From positions 1 through 64,000 of the forward strand of contig JBHBZU010000047.1 in assembly GCA_041797745.1 (NCBI GenBank): a stretch of DNA of 64,000 nucleotides. Reading direction: 5' to 3'. This document shows positions 62,046 through 64,000 of the stretch, one piece after another. The notes beneath the pieces are model-generated. The model saw only the letters and a list, made by a program, of their open reading frames with translations. It did no database searches and had not been told where the DNA came from. The DNA comes from UBA3871 sp041797745. GTDB taxonomy: Bacteria; Bacillota; Clostridia; Peptostreptococcales; Anaerovoracaceae. Within the stretch, counting starts at the first letter, position 1, and every line of letters begins with the position of its first letter. A program made the position numbers and the translations under genes.

Positions 62046-63824
62046 CTACTGCTTTTCTTCCGGATTTTCCGAAGTCATATTTTGAACAGCATTTTCTGAA
62101 GCGGAAATCTTTGCAAGCTCCTCCTCTTCCAAAACTCTGTAAGCAATTTTTCCAATATTGGTTTTTGGGAGCTCGGTTCTAAATTCAATATCATAAGGCA
62201 TGGCAAACTTTGAAATATTCTTACGAGCATAGGCGAAAAGCTCCTCTTTAGTCTCTTCCGTCGCAGGAATATCAGGCTTTAGCATTATGAAAGCCTTAGG
62301 TTTGTGCATTTTGTAGGAGTCAGGAACCCCTATTATACAAGACATTTGGACTTTTTCATGAGAGTCGAAAATATTTTCTAACTGGGCAGGATAAATATTG
62401 TATCCTGAGGAGATAATAATTCTTTTAGCTCTTCCCTTAAAATATATGAACCCTTGATTGTCCATAAAACCTAAATCCCCTGTATAAAGCCAAGTATAAC
62501 CGTCTGCGTGAACCCTTAAAGCTTTAGCAGTTTCATCGGGGAAGCCTTGGTATTCTTTCATAACGGTAGGACCTGAAATGAGAATCTCACCCTCTTCGCC
62601 GTAAGGAAGCTCTTCTGCCGTATCAGGTTTAACAATCTTAAAGAAAGTATCAGGAAAAGGAATCCCTATTGAGCCCTCTTTCGCCATGCTTATAGGGGTA
62701 AGGCAACAGGCGGTAACTGTTTCCGTTGTGCCATATCCCTCTCTTATTTGAACTACAGATTTGTGGTCATATAGAAATTTGTCAAATTTCTTTTTTAGCT
62801 CTATGGAAAGGGAATCCCCACCTGAATAAACGCCTTTTAAAGAGGAAAGGTCTGCCTTTTCCATGGATGGAAGCCTAAGCAGTGCTTCATAAAGTGTAGG
62901 TACGCCGGCAATGAAATTGCAACGATACTTGGTAATCAGCTTTGCATATGAAGCAGCTGTAAATCGTGGGACTAAAAGGCATTGTCCGCCGTTAGCAAGC
63001 ATGGAGTGAATGCAGACTCCAAGTCCAAAGCCGTGAAAAAGCGGCATTGCTGAAAGCATACGGTCTCCCGGTCTGAACATCGGATTGGTAGCAATTATCT
63101 GTTGGGAGAGGGCGTTGAAATTTCCGTTAGTGAGAACAATGCCCTTGCTGGTACCCGTAGTGCCACCGGAGTAGAGAATTACTGCCGGATCATAATAACT
63201 TGTGTTAACTTTATAATTGTAAAAGCAGGTACGTCCTAAAAGGAGAAATTCTTTCCAGCGGATAACCGGCGCATTTTTAGGGATTTTTCTAATCTTGCGA
63301 CCCTCGGTCATCATGTAGCCGGCTCTAATCGGTTTGGAAAGAGCGTCCTTTACAGAGGCAATTACTATGTTTACCAATTTTGTATTCTGGCGAATGTTTT
63401 CAAACTTGTGGTAGAACTGATCCAGCGTTATGGCTGAAACTGATTCGGATTGGTTGAGATAATATTCGATTTCTTTCTCTGCTGAAAGAGGGTGAACCAT
63501 GTTGGCTATTCCGCCGATTAAATTTATTGCGTAGAAAGCACAGACTGCCTGAGGGCAGTTAGGCATGGCGATAGTGACCTTGTCACCTTTACGAACTCCA
63601 ATAACCTTAAGAGCTTTGGCACAGCGCTGTATTTCGAAAATCATTCGTTTGTAGGTGGTGTTTTTTCCCATAAAAGTATAAGCAATCTTGTTTGGATAAA
63701 GATTTGCCATACGTTCGAGGGAATCAAACAAAGAACCCCTAAAATAATCCAAGTGCATGGGAATATCTCCCATAAAAGCTTCCCAAGGAGTTTTTAGGGC
63801 GGTTTTATCTATTTCATTATTCAT
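62046..63824 (-). CDS. AMP-dependent acyl-CoA synthetase/ligase
   Basis: A 592-residue member of the ANL superfamily, which activates a carboxylic acid with ATP to acyl-AMP and then to acyl-CoA. Motifs: P-loop YSGGTTGTSKGIVLTNGN, A5 REGYGTTETVTACC, A7 WLYTGDLGFMD, A8 FKGRAKRIIISSGYNIYP, and the A10 Lys in LPKTNIGKIAYR. The length fits medium/long-chain acyl-CoA ligases. The ribosome site GAAAGGA on the - strand is at 63837-63831. It lies 17 bases after an E2-like gene in the same operon. The substrate is unknown. Confidence 0.88.
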   Translation of the reverse strand: MNNEIDKTALKTPWEAFMGDIPMHLDYFRGSLFDSLERMANLYPNKIAYTFMGKNTTYKRMIFEIQRCAKALKVIGVRKGDKVTIAMPNCPQAVCAFYAINLIGGIANMVHPLSAEKEIEYYLNQSESVSAITLDQFYHKFENIRQNTKLVNIVIASVKDALSKPIRAGYMMTEGRKIRKIPKNAPVIRWKEFLLLGRTCFYNYKVNTSYYDPAVILYSGGTTGTSKGIVLTNGNFNALSQQIIATNPMFRPGDRMLSAMPLFHGFGLGVCIHSMLANGGQCLLVPRFTAASYAKLITKYRCNFIAGVPTLYEALLRLPSMEKADLSSLKGVYSGGDSLSIELKKKFDKFLYDHKSVVQIREGYGTTETVTACCLTPISMAKEGSIGIPFPDTFFKIVKPDTAEELPYGEEGEILISGPTVMKEYQGFPDETAKALRVHADGYTWLYTGDLGFMDNQGFIYFKGRAKRIIISSGYNIYPAQLENIFDSHEKVQMSCIIGVPDSYKMHKPKAFIMLKPDIPATEETKEELFAYARKNISKFAMPYDIEFRTELPKTNIGKIAYRVLEEEELAKISASENAVQNMTSENPEEKQ

Positions 63825-63841
63825 ATGGAATCCTTTCGATT

Positions 63842-64000
63842 TTAGTACTCAACGGGAGTATCCATGGTCTGCTCCAAAAGTTCCGGATTTTCCAACAGCT
63901 TCTTCAGTAGACGCACGGTTTTTGAGAAATAATATCCGTCGCCGATTCTTTCGTCAATGGTGAGCCCCAAATCCACAGAATCACGCATTTCCACGGAACC
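63842..64000 (-). CDS. 2-oxo acid dehydrogenase E2-like acyltransferase, C-terminal end (partial)
   Basis: The - strand is open from base 64000 to a TAA at 63842, giving the last 52 residues of a protein whose start lies to the right. It begins SVDLGLTIDERIGDGYYF and continues to LLKKLLENPELLE. This fits the C-terminal end of E2 acyltransferases (pattern S.DHR..DG...F...L...LE.PE.LL). The catalytic His of DHRxxDG is Glu here (DERIGDG). It precedes the acyl-CoA synthetase gene by 17 bases, so the two probably act together. Confidence 0.6.
   Translation of the reverse strand, partial: GSVEMRDSVDLGLTIDERIGDGYYFSKTVRLLKKLLENPELLEQTMDTPVEY

Overview
The window looks like the origin-proximal right arm of a chromosome from a low-to-moderate GC, anaerobic, spore-lineage Firmicute (class Clostridia). 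It opens inside recF and runs through gyrB and gyrA. It also holds the rpsF-ssb-rpsR and gdpP-rplI-dnaB blocks, walRK, and rnmV-rsmA, all of which sit near oriC in Firmicutes. Almost every gene is on the + strand, as expected for genes transcribed with replication leaving the origin on the left. Indolepyruvate:ferredoxin oxidoreductase, phosphotransbutyrylase/butyrate kinase, an amino-acid uptake system and peptidases point to an amino-acid-fermenting anaerobe, perhaps Eubacteriales Family XIII/Anaerovoracaceae. That family assignment is inference only. No prophage, complete IS element or CRISPR array was seen.

Layout. 1-5.3 kb: recF end, gyrB, gyrA. 5.3-9.2 kb: RsbW-like protein, SigB/SigF-type sigma factor, trpS, LysR regulator, plsC. 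9.3-15.2 kb: sugar nucleotidyltransferase, PHP phosphatase (- strand), HD-GYP phosphodiesterase, acetyltransferase, CCA-adding enzyme. 15.2-15.6 kb: intergenic region with a decayed Rpn/PD-(D/E)XK transposase fragment. 15.6-22.4 kb: rpsF-ssb-rpsR, a possible 54-aa membrane protein on the - strand, a GdpP-like phosphodiesterase without membrane helices, rplI, dnaB, and a DnaD-family protein with a DnaC-like zinc tail. 22.4-31.9 kb: envelope and RNA genes (M23/LysM/G5 protein, walRK, divIC, rnmV, rsmA, LTA-synthase-like, acetyltransferase). 32-35.8 kb: MacB-type ABC operon with a surface CARDB-like protein. 36-41.6 kb: ArsR regulator diverging from iorAB, then ptb-buk and a TSCPD protein. 41.6-47.8 kb: CDF transporter, flavodoxin, degenerate GGDEF membrane protein, M18 aminopeptidase, degenerate amidohydrolase. 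47.8-51.5 kb: cobalamin assembly (cobT, cobU, cobS, cobU-like, cobC). 51.5-56.6 kb: CvpA, a 101-aa NrdD-tail-like protein, a heterodimeric ABC exporter, tRNA-Arg(CCU). 56.8-61.8 kb: polar amino-acid ABC system with two tandem binding proteins and an M20 amidohydrolase. 62-64 kb (- strand): acyl-CoA synthetase and the end of an E2-like acyltransferase gene.

How parts fit. IorAB oxidises 2-keto acids from amino acids to acyl-CoA, and Ptb-Buk can turn acyl-CoA into acid plus ATP. The amino-acid ABC system, M18 and M20 peptidases would feed it. WalRK, the M23 protein, LtaS-like protein and DivIC form an envelope/division neighbourhood.

The most interesting item is the 101-aa protein at 52302-52607. 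Its last ~35 residues match the glycyl-radical tail of anaerobic ribonucleotide reductase (NrdD). It has a size and layout like the GrcA/YfiD spare part of pyruvate formate-lyase, and a dyad resembling an NrdR box lies upstream. Other oddities are GdpP lacking its membrane anchor, a DnaD protein ending in a DnaC zinc motif with no AAA+ domain, an RsbW-like protein missing the N-box Asn, and an amidohydrolase missing its HxH metal ligands.
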